Below, one piece after another: positions 50,785-61,086 of a stretch of 64,000 nucleotides of DNA. Location: NCBI GenBank assembly GCA_963739995.1, contig CAVUCH010000012.1, positions 96,202-160,201 of the forward strand, read 5' to 3'. The notes below the pieces were generated by a model that worked only from the letters and a program-made list of their open reading frames with translations, was not told the origin of the DNA and ran no database searches. The stretch is from CAVUCH01 sp963739995. GTDB lineage: Bacteria > Acidobacteriota > Vicinamibacteria > Vicinamibacterales > JAENWD01. The position numbers and the translations under genes were made by a program. Every line of letters starts with the position of its first letter. The stretch's first letter is position 1.

Positions 50785-51675
50785 TCAGGCCTCCGAGAGC
50801 TTCCTGAGCGCCAGGTAAAGCGCGTGTGTCCCGGCGCGGCCGTGGCCCTGTGCCGCGACGGCGAGATACAACTGGCGCACGAGGGCCAGGCCGGGGAGCG
50901 CGAGCTTCATGCGCGCCGCCTCGTCGAGGGCGATTCCCATGTCCTTGATGAAGTGCTCGACCAGGAACCCCGGATCGAAGTTTCCGTCGAGGACTCGCGG
51001 CGCGAGGTTGTCGAGCGTCCAGCAGCCCGCCGCGCCGCCGCGAATGGACTCCAGCATCGTGTTGAGATCGAGGCCTGCGCGGCCCCCGTAGAGCAGGCTC
51101 TCGCACACACCGATCATCGTTCCGGCGATCACGATCTGATTGCACATCTTCGTGTGCTGGCCGGAACCAGGGCCGCCCTCGTGAACGACTGTCTTGCCCA
51201 TCGCCTCGAGGAGCGGCCGCGCGCGCGCGAGCGCCTCGGCGTCGCCCCCCGCCATGATCGACAGGGTGGCATTGCGGGCCCCCACGTCACCACCCGACAC
51301 CGGCGCATCCAGGGCCTGCGCGTGGCGGGCGGCCGCTGCCTGTGCGATCTCGATGGCCAGCGACGGTTCCGTGGTGGTCATGTCGACGAGCAGCGACCCC
51401 TCCCGCGTGCCAGCGATGACGCCGTCGTCCGAGAAGTAGACGTCCCGCACGTCCGAGGGAAAACCCACCATCGTGAACACGATGTCGGTCTGCTCTGCGG
51501 CCATGCGCGGCGACGAGGCCCAGGCCGCGCCGCGATCGAGCAGCGGCTGAGCCTTGTCCCGTGTTCTCGTGAACACCGACACGCGTGCCCCCCTGGCGAG
51601 CAGGTGCCCGCACATGGAGAGGCCCATGACGCCGGTGCCGATCCAGGAGATGCGGAAGGAGGAAAGGTCGCTCAT
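50785..51675 (-). CDS. 3-hydroxyisobutyrate dehydrogenase-like NAD(P) oxidoreductase
   Basis: 296 aa beta-hydroxyacid dehydrogenase. Rossmann start FRISWIGTGVMGLSMCGHLL, substrate signature DAPVSGGDVGARNATLSIMA, and catalytic Lys in GSGQHTKMCNQ. The substrate could be 3-hydroxyisobutyrate, tartronate semialdehyde or a glyoxylate-type acid. ATG 51675 gives the family start; an ATG 12 nt earlier is possible. Confidence 0.87.
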   Translation of the reverse strand: MSDLSSFRISWIGTGVMGLSMCGHLLARGARVSVFTRTRDKAQPLLDRGAAWASSPRMAAEQTDIVFTMVGFPSDVRDVYFSDDGVIAGTREGSLLVDMTTTEPSLAIEIAQAAAARHAQALDAPVSGGDVGARNATLSIMAGGDAEALARARPLLEAMGKTVVHEGGPGSGQHTKMCNQIVIAGTMIGVCESLLYGGRAGLDLNTMLESIRGGAAGCWTLDNLAPRVLDGNFDPGFLVEHFIKDMGIALDEAARMKLALPGLALVRQLYLAVAAQGHGRAGTHALYLALRKLSEA

Positions 51676-51742
51676 GCGAAGGAACATTACCGCATGAGCG
51701 ACCTCGGGTGATGCCGGGTGCGAGCTCCCGCGTGGCGGCAGT

Positions 51743-51999
51743 CTATTTCTTAGCCGCGATCGTGAGTTCGTCCTTCCACCGACTTGACCCCTTCCACCTG
51801 CTTGGCCAGGCTGACGGCGCGTGCGCGCGCCGCGGCCGAGGGGACCGTTCCACGCAGCGTGACCACGTGGGCGGCCGCGTCCTGCGCCGCACTCTTCGTG
51901 TCAGCGGGCCGCCTGCTTCGTGTTCCTCTCGGCGCTGTGGGCCGCGTCCTTCATGTCGTCACCGGCCTCGTGCGCCTCTTCGCGAACGTCACCCGCCAC
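51743..51999 (-). pseudogene. BON-domain protein gene with two frame shifts
   Basis: Three frame segments join into one BON-like protein: DVREEAHEAGDDMKDAAHSA and ERNTKQAA; then DTKSAAQDAAAHVVTLRGTV, PSAAARARAVSLAKQVEGVK and SVE; then DELTIAAKK ending in TAG. Shifts lie near 51906 and 51770. BON proteins bind the envelope and phospholipids under osmotic stress. The start is uncertain (GTG 51999 is one option). Decay or consensus error both fit. Confidence 0.5.
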
Positions 52000-52014
52000 C
52001 GGCGGCGAGACGGG

Positions 52015-52020
52015 TACAAT
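52015..52020 (+). promoter_or_regulatory. -10 box of dut (probable leaderless start)
   Basis: TACAAT ends 7 nt before ATG 52028. GAGG at 52021-52024 could serve as a ribosome site only if transcription starts further upstream. Confidence 0.45.
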
Positions 52021-52027
52021 GAGGCAG

Positions 52028-52483
52028 ATGAGCGGAACGGTAATCCTTCACATCCATCGATTGCCCGGAGCCGAGGACCTCCCGCTGCCCGAATACAAGA
52101 GCAGCCGCGCGGCTGCCATGGATCTCGCCGCGGCTGTGCCCGCATCGGTCACGCTGGCACCCGGCGCCCGTGCACTGATCCCGTGCGGCTTCTCGATTGC
52201 CGTGCCGGACGGCTTCGAGGGACAGGTGCGGCCACGATCCGGGCTGGCCGCGCGTCATGGCGTCACCGTGGTCAACGCGCCGGGAACGATCGACGCCGAC
52301 TACCGCGGCGAGGTCATGGTTGCGCTGGTCAACCTTGGCGACGCGGCCTTCGTGGTCGAGCGCGGCATGCGCATCGCTCAGCTCCTCGTCGCCCCCGTGC
52401 CGCGCGTCACGTGGGCAGAGGTCGACGAGCTGCCGGCCACCGTGCGCGGCGCTGGAGGCTTCGGCCACACGGGCTCGAGATAG
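52028..52483 (+). CDS. dut: dUTP diphosphatase
   Basis: Hydrolyses dUTP to dUMP, keeping uracil out of DNA. 151 aa trimeric type. The five motifs appear in order: AMDLAAAV, PRSGLAARHG, NAPGTIDADYRGEVMVALVN, RIAQLLVAPV and the C-terminal RGAGGFGHTGSR. ATG 52028 gives the usual short N-terminus. Confidence 0.95.
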   Translation: MSGTVILHIHRLPGAEDLPLPEYKSSRAAAMDLAAAVPASVTLAPGARALIPCGFSIAVPDGFEGQVRPRSGLAARHGVTVVNAPGTIDADYRGEVMVALVNLGDAAFVVERGMRIAQLLVAPVPRVTWAEVDELPATVRGAGGFGHTGSR

Positions 52484-52510
52484 GTCGATAGGGTAGGTTT
52501 ACAGTTGCAT

Positions 52511-53635
52511 ATGAAGTCATTTCGTCTCCCCGAGGGGAACGCCCGCGGTGTGTTCGTGCTCACGGTGCTCGTTTCGTCGCTGGTGCCGTTCCTTGGCGCG
52601 TGCGGCGGCAGCGGCCCGGCCGCGGCGGGACCGCCGCGCGGCGCCGGGGCGCCCGTCACGGTCGTCATGGCCGTGCTCCAACCCAAACCGGTTGACCGGA
52701 CCTCCGAGTACGTGGCGACCTTGCGGTCGCGGCAGACCAGCGCCATCAGCCCGCAGGTCGAGGGAATCGTCACGCGCATCCTGGTGCGTTCGGGCCAGCG
52801 CGTCGCCGCCGGGGCTGCGCTTGCACAGGTGGACCCGCTGAAGCAGGAAGCGAGCGTATCGAGCAACGAGGCCACGCGCGCTGCGCAGGACGCACAGCTG
52901 CGCCTCCTGCGCGAGGAACTGCAACGCCAGAAGGCGCTCTTCGACCAGGGACTCGTGAGCCGGCAGACGCTCGATCAGGCGAACGCCGCGGTCGACACGG
53001 CGGCCGCGAGCCTGAAGGCGTTGCAGGCACGCGAGCGGGAGAGCCGCGTCGAGCTGCAGTACTACCGCGTCACCGCGCCTGCCGCGGGCGTCGTGGGTGA
53101 CATTCCCGTTCGAGTCGGGGACCGCGTGACGACGTCGACCGTGATCACCACGATCAGCGACAACGTCGGCCTCGAGGCCTATATCTACGTGCCCATCGAG
53201 CGGGCGCAGGACCTGAAGCTCGGGCAGCCCGTGCGGCTCGTGAGCGCCCAGGGCGAGGTGCTTGCGCTCACCCGCGTGGACTTCATCTCGCCCCAGGTGG
53301 ATGACCGGACACAAGGCGTGCTGGCCAAGGCGCAGGTGCCCTCGGACAAGGGCTTTCGCACCGAGCAGTTCGCACGCGTGCAGATTATCTGGAGCAGCGA
53401 GCCCGGTCTGACAGTGCCGGTCGTGGCGGTGACGCGCATCAACGGCCAGTACTTCGCCTACGTCGCGGAGCCGGGCGATAAGGGTGGCTTCGTCGCCCGG
53501 CAGCGGCTGGTCCGGTTGCGCCCGCTCACGGGCGCAGAGTATCTAATCGAAAATGGCCTGAAGGCTGGCGACCGGTTGATTGTCTCGGGTATTCAGAAGA
53601 TTACCGACGGCGCGCCGGTGACAGGGGCCTCGTGA
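52511..53635 (+). CDS. RND efflux periplasmic adaptor lipoprotein (AcrA/MexA-like)
   Basis: 374 aa. Lipoprotein signal ending LGAC (Cys about residue 31), then the membrane-fusion-protein layout: lipoyl half-motif QVEGIVTRILVRSGQRVAAG, alpha hairpin of about 95-170, second lipoyl half YRVTAPAAGVVGDIPVRVGD, beta barrel and membrane-proximal domain (GAEYLIENGLKAGDRLIVSG). It connects the pump to an outer-membrane channel; no TolC-type gene is in the window. Pump gene follows 104 nt downstream. Confidence 0.93.
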   Translation: MKSFRLPEGNARGVFVLTVLVSSLVPFLGACGGSGPAAAGPPRGAGAPVTVVMAVLQPKPVDRTSEYVATLRSRQTSAISPQVEGIVTRILVRSGQRVAAGAALAQVDPLKQEASVSSNEATRAAQDAQLRLLREELQRQKALFDQGLVSRQTLDQANAAVDTAAASLKALQARERESRVELQYYRVTAPAAGVVGDIPVRVGDRVTTSTVITTISDNVGLEAYIYVPIERAQDLKLGQPVRLVSAQGEVLALTRVDFISPQVDDRTQGVLAKAQVPSDKGFRTEQFARVQIIWSSEPGLTVPVVAVTRINGQYFAYVAEPGDKGGFVARQRLVRLRPLTGAEYLIENGLKAGDRLIVSGIQKITDGAPVTGAS

Positions 53636-53739
53636 GCGACGAGGCCGCGTCGGGTGCCCTGAGGCCAGACCCCGCCTGCAGCCGGCGGCGCAGCCTGCAA
53701 GCGTTGCTGAAGTCCACCCTTCTGTGAGTCTGAGCTTCC

Positions 53740-56700
53740 ATGTTCGTTGACGCGTTCATCCGCCGCCCCATCCTGTCGAGCGTCTGCTCGCTCGTCATCA
53801 TCCTCGCGGGTCTCGTCGCCATCCCGACGCTTCCGATCGAGCAGTATCCGCAGCTGTCGCCGCCGCGCGTCAACGTGAATTCGTTCTACACCGGCGCGAG
53901 CGCGTTCACCGTCGAGTCGGCCGTGACCAACCCGCTGGAGCAGGCGATCAACGGCGTCGAGGGCCTCCAATACATCACCTCGAACAGCACCAACAGCGGC
54001 ACGTCCACGATCACCGCCACGTTCGAACTCGGGCGCAGCGCGGATCTCGCGGCCGTCGACGTGCAGAACCGCGTGGCGGCCACGCTCGGCCGCCTGCCAA
54101 ACGAGGTGAAGAACGTCGGCGTAACGGTCACAAAGGCCACGACGGGCTTCGTGATGGGCGTCGGCGTCTACGCCGAGAAGAACGAGTACGACACGCTCTT
54201 CATCAGCAACTACCTCGACGTCTTCGTGCGCGACGCGCTCAAGCGCGTTCCCGGCGTCGCCGACGTGACAATCTTCGGCGAACGCAAGTACGCGATGCGG
54301 GTATGGCTCGATCCCACACGCCTCGCATCGCGGGGGCTGACCGCTGCGGACGTGAGCGCGGCTCTGCGGGAGCAGAACGTGCAGATTGCCGCCGGCGCCG
54401 TCGGCCAGCCGCCCGCGCCCGGCAATCAGCCGTACGAGATTTCGGTGCGCGCGGCAGGCCGGCTGACCGAGCCGGACCACTTCGAAGAGGTCATCCTCAA
54501 GAACAGCGGCGGCACCCTCGTCCGCCTCCGCGACGTCGGCCGCGCGGAGGTTGGAGCCGAGACGTACGCGAGCCGCCTCAGGTTCAACGGACGAGACGCG
54601 GTCGGCGTGGGTGTGGCGCAGCTGCCGACGGCGAACGCCCTCGACGTCTACACCCGTGTGAGCGCGGAGCTCGAGCGCCTCTCGAACAGCTTCCCGCCGG
54701 GCCTCAAGTACGAAATCGCCTTCGACAACACCACCGTCATCTCCGACTCGATTCGAGAGGTGCTCAAGACGCTGCTCGAGGCGATTGCGCTCGTCGTGCT
54801 CGTGATGTTCCTCTTCCTGCAGGACTGGCGCGCCACGATCATCCCGACCATCACGATTCCGGTGTCGCTCATCGGCACCTTCGCGTTCGTTTACATGCTC
54901 GGGTTCTCGATCAACACCTTGACCCTCTTCGGCATCACGCTCGCCACAGGCATTGTCGTGGACGATGCAATCGTGGTCATCGAGAACATCCAGCGTCACA
55001 TACACGAGTACGGGCGCACGCCGTTCCAGGCTGCCGGCGAGGCGATGGGCGAAGTGCTCGGCGCCGTGGTCGCCACGGCCCTCGTGCTCATCGCGGTGTT
55101 CGTGCCGGTCGCGTTCTTCCAGGGAACGACTGGCAGGTTCTATCAGCAGTTCTCGCTCACCATCGCGTTCTCGGTTGCGCTCTCGGCCTTCAACGCCCTC
55201 ACGCTGACGCCGGCGCTCTCGGCGCTGCTGCTGCGGGGCGAGCGAGAGAAGGGCATGTTCTTCCGGGGGGTCGAGCGGGTCATCGCGGCTGGCACCACGG
55301 TCTACATGAAGGGGTTGCGCCGCTTGGTGCGGCTGCGGACCATCATGGTCGTGCTGTTCCTGGTGTCGCTGGGGCTCACCGTCGCGGTCTATCGAGCCGT
55401 GCCGACCGGGTTCGTCCCGGACGAGGACCAGAACCTGGTCATCATGCAGCTGCAGGCGCCGGAAGGCGCGTCGCTCGACTACTCTTCGAGGATCGGGCAG
55501 CAGGTCGAGGCGGTGTTGCAGAAGGAGCCGGCGATCCGCGCCGTGTTCTCCGTCATGGGCTTCAGCTTCGGCGGCGCCTCGCCGAACCGCGGCATGCTCT
55601 TCGTGCGGCTGCTGCCGATCGAGCAGCGGCTGACGCGGGAGCTCGGCGCCCCGGCTGTCGTCGGAAGGCTGCGGGCGGCCCTGGCCAGGATCCCTGGAGC
55701 GCAGGTCGTGCCCTTTCTGCCGCCCGCGCTGGCCGGGGTGGGCACACTCGGCGGCTTCCAGTTCGAGCTGCTGGACCAGAGCGGCGGCCACATCCGGAAC
55801 CTCGCGCAAACGATGAAGGATGTGATCCGCCAGGGCAACCAGCGGCCGGATCTCCGGGGGCTGTTCGCCACGTTCAGCGCGAGCGATCCGCAGTTCGCCC
55901 TCGACATCGACCGCGAAAAGCTCAAGGCGCTCGGCATGCCGCTCTCCGAGGTCAGCGACACGCTGCAGATCTTCCTCGGGTCGCAGTACGTGAACGACTT
56001 CGACTTCAACAACCGCGCCTACCGTGTGTACCTGCAGGCAGACCAGCAGTTCCGCGCGGCGCCGCGGGCGATCGAAGAGTTCTACGTGCGGAGCGGCACC
56101 GGCCAGATGCTGCCGCTTTCGAGCGTGGTGAACATTCGCGAAGACACGGCGCCCCAGGTGATCACGCACTTCAACATGTTCCGGGCAGTGGAGATCAACG
56201 GCTCGCCCGCACCAGGGTACAGCTCGGGACAGGCGCTCGCGGGCATGGAGGCGCTCTCGGCGAGCGTGCTGCCGGCGGGTTTCACGTTCGAGTGGGCCGG
56301 CCAGTCGCTCGAGGAGCTGAAGGCGGGTCGACAGACTTTCTATATCTTCGGCCTCGCGATGCTGCTCGTGTACCTCACGCTAGCGGCGCAGTACGAGAGC
56401 CTCGTGCTGCCGTTCATCATCCTGCTGGGCGTGCCGCTTGCCGTGCTGGGTGGGGTGGGCGCGCAGGGCCTGCGCGGGCTGCAGAACGACGTGTACTGCC
56501 AGGTCGGTCTCGTCATGCTCATCGGCCTGGCGGCGAAGAACTCGATCCTGATCGTCGAGTTCGCCGAGCAGCTGCGCGGCAAAGGGCTCTCGATCGTCGA
56601 TGCCGCGCTCGAAGCGGCGCGCATCCGGCTCCGGCCGATTCTGATGACCTCACTGGCGTTCATCCTCGGGGTTCTGCCGCTCGTGTTTGCCTCCGGCGCC

Positions 56701-56859
56701 GGCCAGGCGGGACGCCACTCCGTGGGCACCGCCGTGTTCGGCGGGATGCTGGTGTCCACGTTCCTCAACGTCATCTTCATCCCCGTGCTGTACGTCGTGG
56801 TGCGAACCCTGGTGCCGGGGCGCGCGGGACGAGATGTGAGGGCGGCACCGGCTTCCTAG
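53740..56859 (+). CDS. RND multidrug efflux pump (HAE1 family, AcrB/MexB-like)
   Basis: 1039 aa, the usual length for trimeric inner-membrane RND pumps. N-terminus MFVDAFIRRPILSSVCSLVI, periplasmic porter domain (EQAINGVEGLQYITSNSTNS), proton-relay segment GITLATGIVVDDAIVVIENI with both Asp, second porter domain and C-terminal helices (LVMLIGLAAKNSILIVEFAE). Substrates cannot be told from sequence. Intact, in contrast to the frame-shifted genes that follow. Confidence 0.95.
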   Translation: MFVDAFIRRPILSSVCSLVIILAGLVAIPTLPIEQYPQLSPPRVNVNSFYTGASAFTVESAVTNPLEQAINGVEGLQYITSNSTNSGTSTITATFELGRSADLAAVDVQNRVAATLGRLPNEVKNVGVTVTKATTGFVMGVGVYAEKNEYDTLFISNYLDVFVRDALKRVPGVADVTIFGERKYAMRVWLDPTRLASRGLTAADVSAALREQNVQIAAGAVGQPPAPGNQPYEISVRAAGRLTEPDHFEEVILKNSGGTLVRLRDVGRAEVGAETYASRLRFNGRDAVGVGVAQLPTANALDVYTRVSAELERLSNSFPPGLKYEIAFDNTTVISDSIREVLKTLLEAIALVVLVMFLFLQDWRATIIPTITIPVSLIGTFAFVYMLGFSINTLTLFGITLATGIVVDDAIVVIENIQRHIHEYGRTPFQAAGEAMGEVLGAVVATALVLIAVFVPVAFFQGTTGRFYQQFSLTIAFSVALSAFNALTLTPALSALLLRGEREKGMFFRGVERVIAAGTTVYMKGLRRLVRLRTIMVVLFLVSLGLTVAVYRAVPTGFVPDEDQNLVIMQLQAPEGASLDYSSRIGQQVEAVLQKEPAIRAVFSVMGFSFGGASPNRGMLFVRLLPIEQRLTRELGAPAVVGRLRAALARIPGAQVVPFLPPALAGVGTLGGFQFELLDQSGGHIRNLAQTMKDVIRQGNQRPDLRGLFATFSASDPQFALDIDREKLKALGMPLSEVSDTLQIFLGSQYVNDFDFNNRAYRVYLQADQQFRAAPRAIEEFYVRSGTGQMLPLSSVVNIREDTAPQVITHFNMFRAVEINGSPAPGYSSGQALAGMEALSASVLPAGFTFEWAGQSLEELKAGRQTFYIFGLAMLLVYLTLAAQYESLVLPFIILLGVPLAVLGGVGAQGLRGLQNDVYCQVGLVMLIGLAAKNSILIVEFAEQLRGKGLSIVDAALEAARIRLRPILMTSLAFILGVLPLVFASGAGQAGRHSVGTAVFGGMLVSTFLNVIFIPVLYVVVRTLVPGRAGRDVRAAPAS

Positions 56860-57035
56860 CGGCATCATTGCCTCTCGTCCGCAGCAACTGGCGGGGTTCC
56901 ATACACCTTCCTGCGGGCGGCGGACACGCCGCCCGCCTTCGGGGCCAACGTGCGCACAAATTCGCGCCATTGCGGGCGGCCGAGCGGCCCGGCCCTTGCA
57001 GCTCGACGCCTGCCGGATCGACGATCGTTCACGCG

Positions 57036-59002
57036 CATGATCTCCAATCGGATTGCCTCGCCCCGTGATGCTTCCGTAGCGGTCCGCCTCACCCTCCTCG
57101 GCGCCTTGTTCCTCGCGGCAGTGTTCCTGCCCGCTGCCTGCCGCGGGTCAGGACGCGAGCGCGCTGAAGCGTCTTGCGCTCGAAGACCTGATGGAGGTGG
57201 ACGTCACGTCCGTGTCCCGCCGCACCGAGCCGATCTCGGAGGCGCCCGCCGCGATTGACGTGATAACGGGCGACCAGATCCGGCGATCCGGCGTCACTAC
57301 GCTGCGCGGAAGTGCTCCGGCTCGCGACCGGTCTCGAGGTGGCGCGAGTGGACGGGACCACCTGGGCGATCAGCGCGCGGGGGTTCAACGGGACGGCGTC
57401 CAACAAGCTCCTCGTCCTGATGGACGGGCGGTCGGTCTACACGCCCCTGTTCTCGGGCGTGTTCTGGGACGTTCAGGACACGTTTCTCGCCGACGTGGAC
57501 CGAATCGAGGTCATTCGCGGACCTGGAGCGACGCTATGGGGAGCCAACGCGGTCAACGGCGTCATCAACATCATCACGAGGCCTGCGTCGCGCACGCAGG
57601 GTGGTCGCATCGAGGTGGCGAGCGGAAACCAGGAACGTGGTTTCGCAGCGATGCGGTATGGCGACGAGCTGGGGCGCTCGGCTCATTACCGGGTGTACGC
57701 GAAGTTCAACTACCAGGACGCCCAGCTCACCCAGTTTGGCGCAAGCGCAGGTGACCCGCTCCGGCGCGTGCAGCTCGGCGGCCGCATTGACTGGGCTGTC
57801 TCCCCGAAGACGCAAATCGCGGTGATCGGCGACGGCAATGCCGGCAGCATGGGGCGGGTCGACCGGCCCGACGACCGACGTGCATGATGCAAACATTCTG
57901 GCCCGCATACGCCACGAGACCACGCGAGGGGCCGAACTCCAGCTGCAGGCCTACTACGACCGCACCTTCCGCAGCACCCCCGGGTCCTTCGAGGAGGATC
58001 GAGGTACGTGGGATCTGGACGTCCAGGACCGCACCCGGGTGAACGGCCGGCACATGCTGCTGGCCGGAGGTGGATACCGTCTCAGTCGTGACCGCACTAG
58101 CGTGCCGCCGATGCCAGGCGGCGCGGTCGGCGCGGCCGCGGTCTTCGTACCAGCGTCCCGGCAAGCCGCGCTGCTGGCGGGATTCGCGCAGGACGAGATC
58201 ACGGTCATCCCCAAGAAGGTCACGTTGACGGTCGGCGCCAGGGGCGAGCACAACGAGTTCAGCGGATTCGAGTTCCAGCCCACCGTACGCGCCCGCTGGA
58301 TTCCGAAGCCACGAAACGTCGTGTGGGGAGCCGTCTCGCGTGCGGTGCGAACCCCGACGAGGCTCGATGTGGATATTCGAGTCGTGCTGCCCGATGGGCG
58401 CGTGTCGCTGATAGGCGGCGGCGATCAGTTCAGGGCCGAATCGGTCGTGGCCTACGAGCTCGGGTACCGCGTACAGCCCCACCCGTTGGTCTCGGTCGAC
58501 ATTGCTGCCTACCACAACGAGTACGACCACCTCCGCAGCCAGGAGCCGGGTGCTCCCATCGTCCTGGCAAACGGGTTGCGCGGCCGCACGAACGGGCTCG
58601 AAAGCGAGGTCACGGTGCGGCCGACCGGCTGGATGCGATGGCAGGCATCCTGGACGATCTTCGACAAACACCTGGAGGTGCGGCCGGGAAGCGGCGACCT
58701 GACCGGTGGCGTTGCCGAGGGGAACGATCCGCCGCACCAACTGGGGCTCCGCACGGCAATCAACCTGCCGCATCACGCCGAGCTCGAAGGTTTTCTCCGC
58801 CGCATGGCCGCGCTCCCGACACCGGGTGCCCGCCTACACCGAACTGGACATCCGTGCATCGTGGGCTCTCACCGACGACGTCGAGGTAGCGGTGATCGGC
58901 AGGAACCTGCTGCACGCGAGTCACCCCGAGTTCGGCCGCGCGGGTCCCCGGCGCGTGGAGATCGAGCGAAGTCTCTACGCGCGGGCGCGCGCGAGCTTCT
59001 GA
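57036..59002 (+). pseudogene. TonB-dependent receptor with about four frame shifts
   Basis: Start MISNRIASPRDASVAVRLTL with a signal helix. Plug domain LEDLMEVDVTSVSRRTEPIS, DVITGDQIRRSG, VLMDGRSVYTPLFSGVFWDV and the plug core ADVDRIEVIRGPGATLWGAN then AVNGVINIITRP. Barrel strands to the end at RVEIERSLYARARASF with C-terminal Phe. Frame changes near 57130, 57307, 57855 and 58820; each is one base. Joined length about 655 aa, normal for the family. TGATG overlap with yfiR. Ligand unknown. Confidence 0.75.
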
Positions 59003-59551
59003 TGCCTCTCCGGGTCCGGGCGGCGAGCGTCGTGCTGGCGGCCTCGCTCGCGTGTGCTTCGGGCGCCGCCGCCCAGTCCTCCGGCGAATACGACGTGAAG
59101 GCGGCATATCTGTACAACTTCGCCAAGTTCGTCGAATGGCCCGCGGAGTCCTTTCCCTCTCCTGACGCACCCTTCGCGATATGCGTGCTCGGGCAGGATC
59201 CGTTCGGCCGATCGCTTGACGACATCGTCGAAGGCGAGCGCATCCAGGGGCGGCCGCTTGTCGTCAGGCGGTTGCATGGCTGGGACGACGCCCAGCTGTG
59301 CCACATCCTGTTCGTGTCCGCGTCCGTGCAGGAGGACTTCGTACAGCTGCTCGGGGGGCACACGTTCCAGCGCACCCTCACCGTGGGCGACGTGCCGCGG
59401 TTCCTCACGGCGGGAGGACACATCAGCTTCTTTCTCGAAGGCAGCACCGTCCGGTTCGCCATTCACCAGGCCAACGTTGCCCGCACGGACCTCCAAATCA
59501 GCTCGAAGCTGATGCGAGTGGCCAGGCTTGAAGATCGGAGATGCGCGGTGA
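59002..59551 (+). CDS. YfiR-family (DUF4154) periplasmic regulator
   Basis: About 180 aa with a signal peptide (residues 1-24, ending ASGAAAQ). The domain shows YDVKAAYLYNFAKFVEWPAE, FAICVLGQDPFGRSLDDIVE, HILFVSASVQEDFVQLLGGH, ISFFLEGSTVRFAIHQANVA and ISSKLMRVARLE. In Pseudomonas YfiR holds the CHASE8 sensor of YfiN in check. The frame has no stop and runs into the kinase gene; one inferred indel restores TGA 59549-59551, which would overlap the kinase GTG as elsewhere in this genome. Confidence 0.85.
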
Positions 59552-61086
59552 TTCGCTGGCTTCGTGACCTGCCGATTCGCCGCAAGCTCACGGCCGTCAT
59601 CACGGTCACCAGCGCCGTCGCGCTCGTGGTCGCGAGCGGGATGCTGCTGGCGTGGGACGTGGTGCGCTTCAGGGCTGACCTGCGTGACGATCTTGAGACA
59701 CTGACGACCCTCATCGCGGACAACACCACGGCCTCACTGGCCTTCAACGATCCCGCCGCCGCCGCCGAAACGCTCGGTGCGCTGGAGGCAAAGCCGCAGA
59801 TCACGGTGGCTGGGATATACCGGCCGAATGGCGAGCTTTTTGCGGCGTACGACCCAGCGGCGGGCCGCCTCTGCCGGACGGACGGCTCACCGACGGGCTG
59901 CGCGACCTCGACGGAGGGTTCGAAATCGTTCGTCCGATCGTGCTCGAGGGCAGGCGAATCGGCACGATCTACGTGCGCAGCAGCCTCGCAGACCTGTACC
60001 GCCGGCTGCGCACGCGCATCCTGACGGTGGGTCTGGTGCTGCTCGCCGCGTGGCTCCTGACGTTTCTCCTGTCGTCGTGGCTTCAGCGGCTCGTGGCAGA
60101 TCCGCTGTTGCGGCTGGCCGACACGGCGCGGGCGGTTTCCGCAAAGCAGAACTACGCCTTGCGAGCGACGCCGCACGGGAAGGACGAAATCGGAGTGCTC
60201 GTCACCGCATTCAATGACATGCTGTCGCAGATTGAACGCCGCGACGCTGCCCTGCTCTCGGCCAAGGACACCCTGGAGCACCGCGTCGCCGAACGAACCG
60301 CGCAGCTCTCGGCGGAACTGACGGAGCGCCAGCGCGCCGAGCGGGAGCTGGAGATCCGGAACGATGAGCTCGAGCAGACGAACCGTGAGCTCGATGATTT
60401 CGCGTACATCGCGTCGCACGATCTGAAGGAGCCGCTTCGCGGGATTCACAACTATTCGAGGTTCCTGATCGAGGACTATGCGAATCGGTTCGACGAGGAC
60501 GGCCGGGCGAAGCTCGAGACGCTCAGCCGCCTGAGCCGGCGGATGGAGACGCTGATCGACTCGCTGTTGCATTACTCCCGGCTGGGGCGAACGGATCTGG
60601 CGCTCGACGAAGTGGATGTCCAGGAAGTGGTCGACGACGTAGTCGATCGGCTCGGCATCAGCCTGCGCGAGCAGAACATCGAGGTGCGCATCCCACGACG
60701 GCTGCCGGTCATCCAGTCGGATCGCGTGCGGCTTGGCGAGGTGTTCGCCAATTTGATCACCAACGCCATCAAGTACAACGACAAGCCGCAGCGCTGGATC
60801 GAGATCGGACTGGTGGATAGCGCCTCGGCCGGTCGGCGGCGATGCCGCCACTGAGCACACGTTCTACGTACGCGATAACGGCATCGGGATCCAGGAGCGC
60901 CATCTCGACACGGTGTTCCGGATTTTCAAGCGGCTGCACGCCCGCGACGAGTTCGGCGGGGGCACCGGCGCGGGGCTCACAATCGTGCGGAAGATCGTCG
61001 AGCGGCATCACGGCCGTGTCTGGATCGAATCGACGCCTGGTCAGGGCACAACGGTTTTCTTCACGCTCGGAAGGGGAACTGAATGA
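59548..61086 (+). pseudogene. CHASE8-HAMP histidine kinase with two frame shifts
   Basis: GTG 59548 with GGAG upstream. Layout: membrane helix (about 15-36), YfiN-like CHASE8 periplasmic domain (TLIADNTTASLAFNDPAAAA, ETLGALEAKPQITVAGIY), second helix (LVLLAAWLLTFLLSSWLQ), HAMP, coiled coil, HisKA with phospho-accepting His in AYIASHDLKEPLRGI, and HATPase (FANLITNAIKYND, YVRDNGIGIQERH, GGGTGAGLTIVRKIVE, QGTTVFFTL). Frame changes near 59865 and 60840. Otherwise complete at about 512 aa. ATGA overlap with the regulator. Confidence 0.8.

Noticed and set aside
53593..56169. Long open frame on the minus strand inside the RND pump gene
   Set aside because: High GC content leaves antisense frames open; the translation is Arg/His/Glu-rich low complexity with no motif, and the plus-strand pump is intact.
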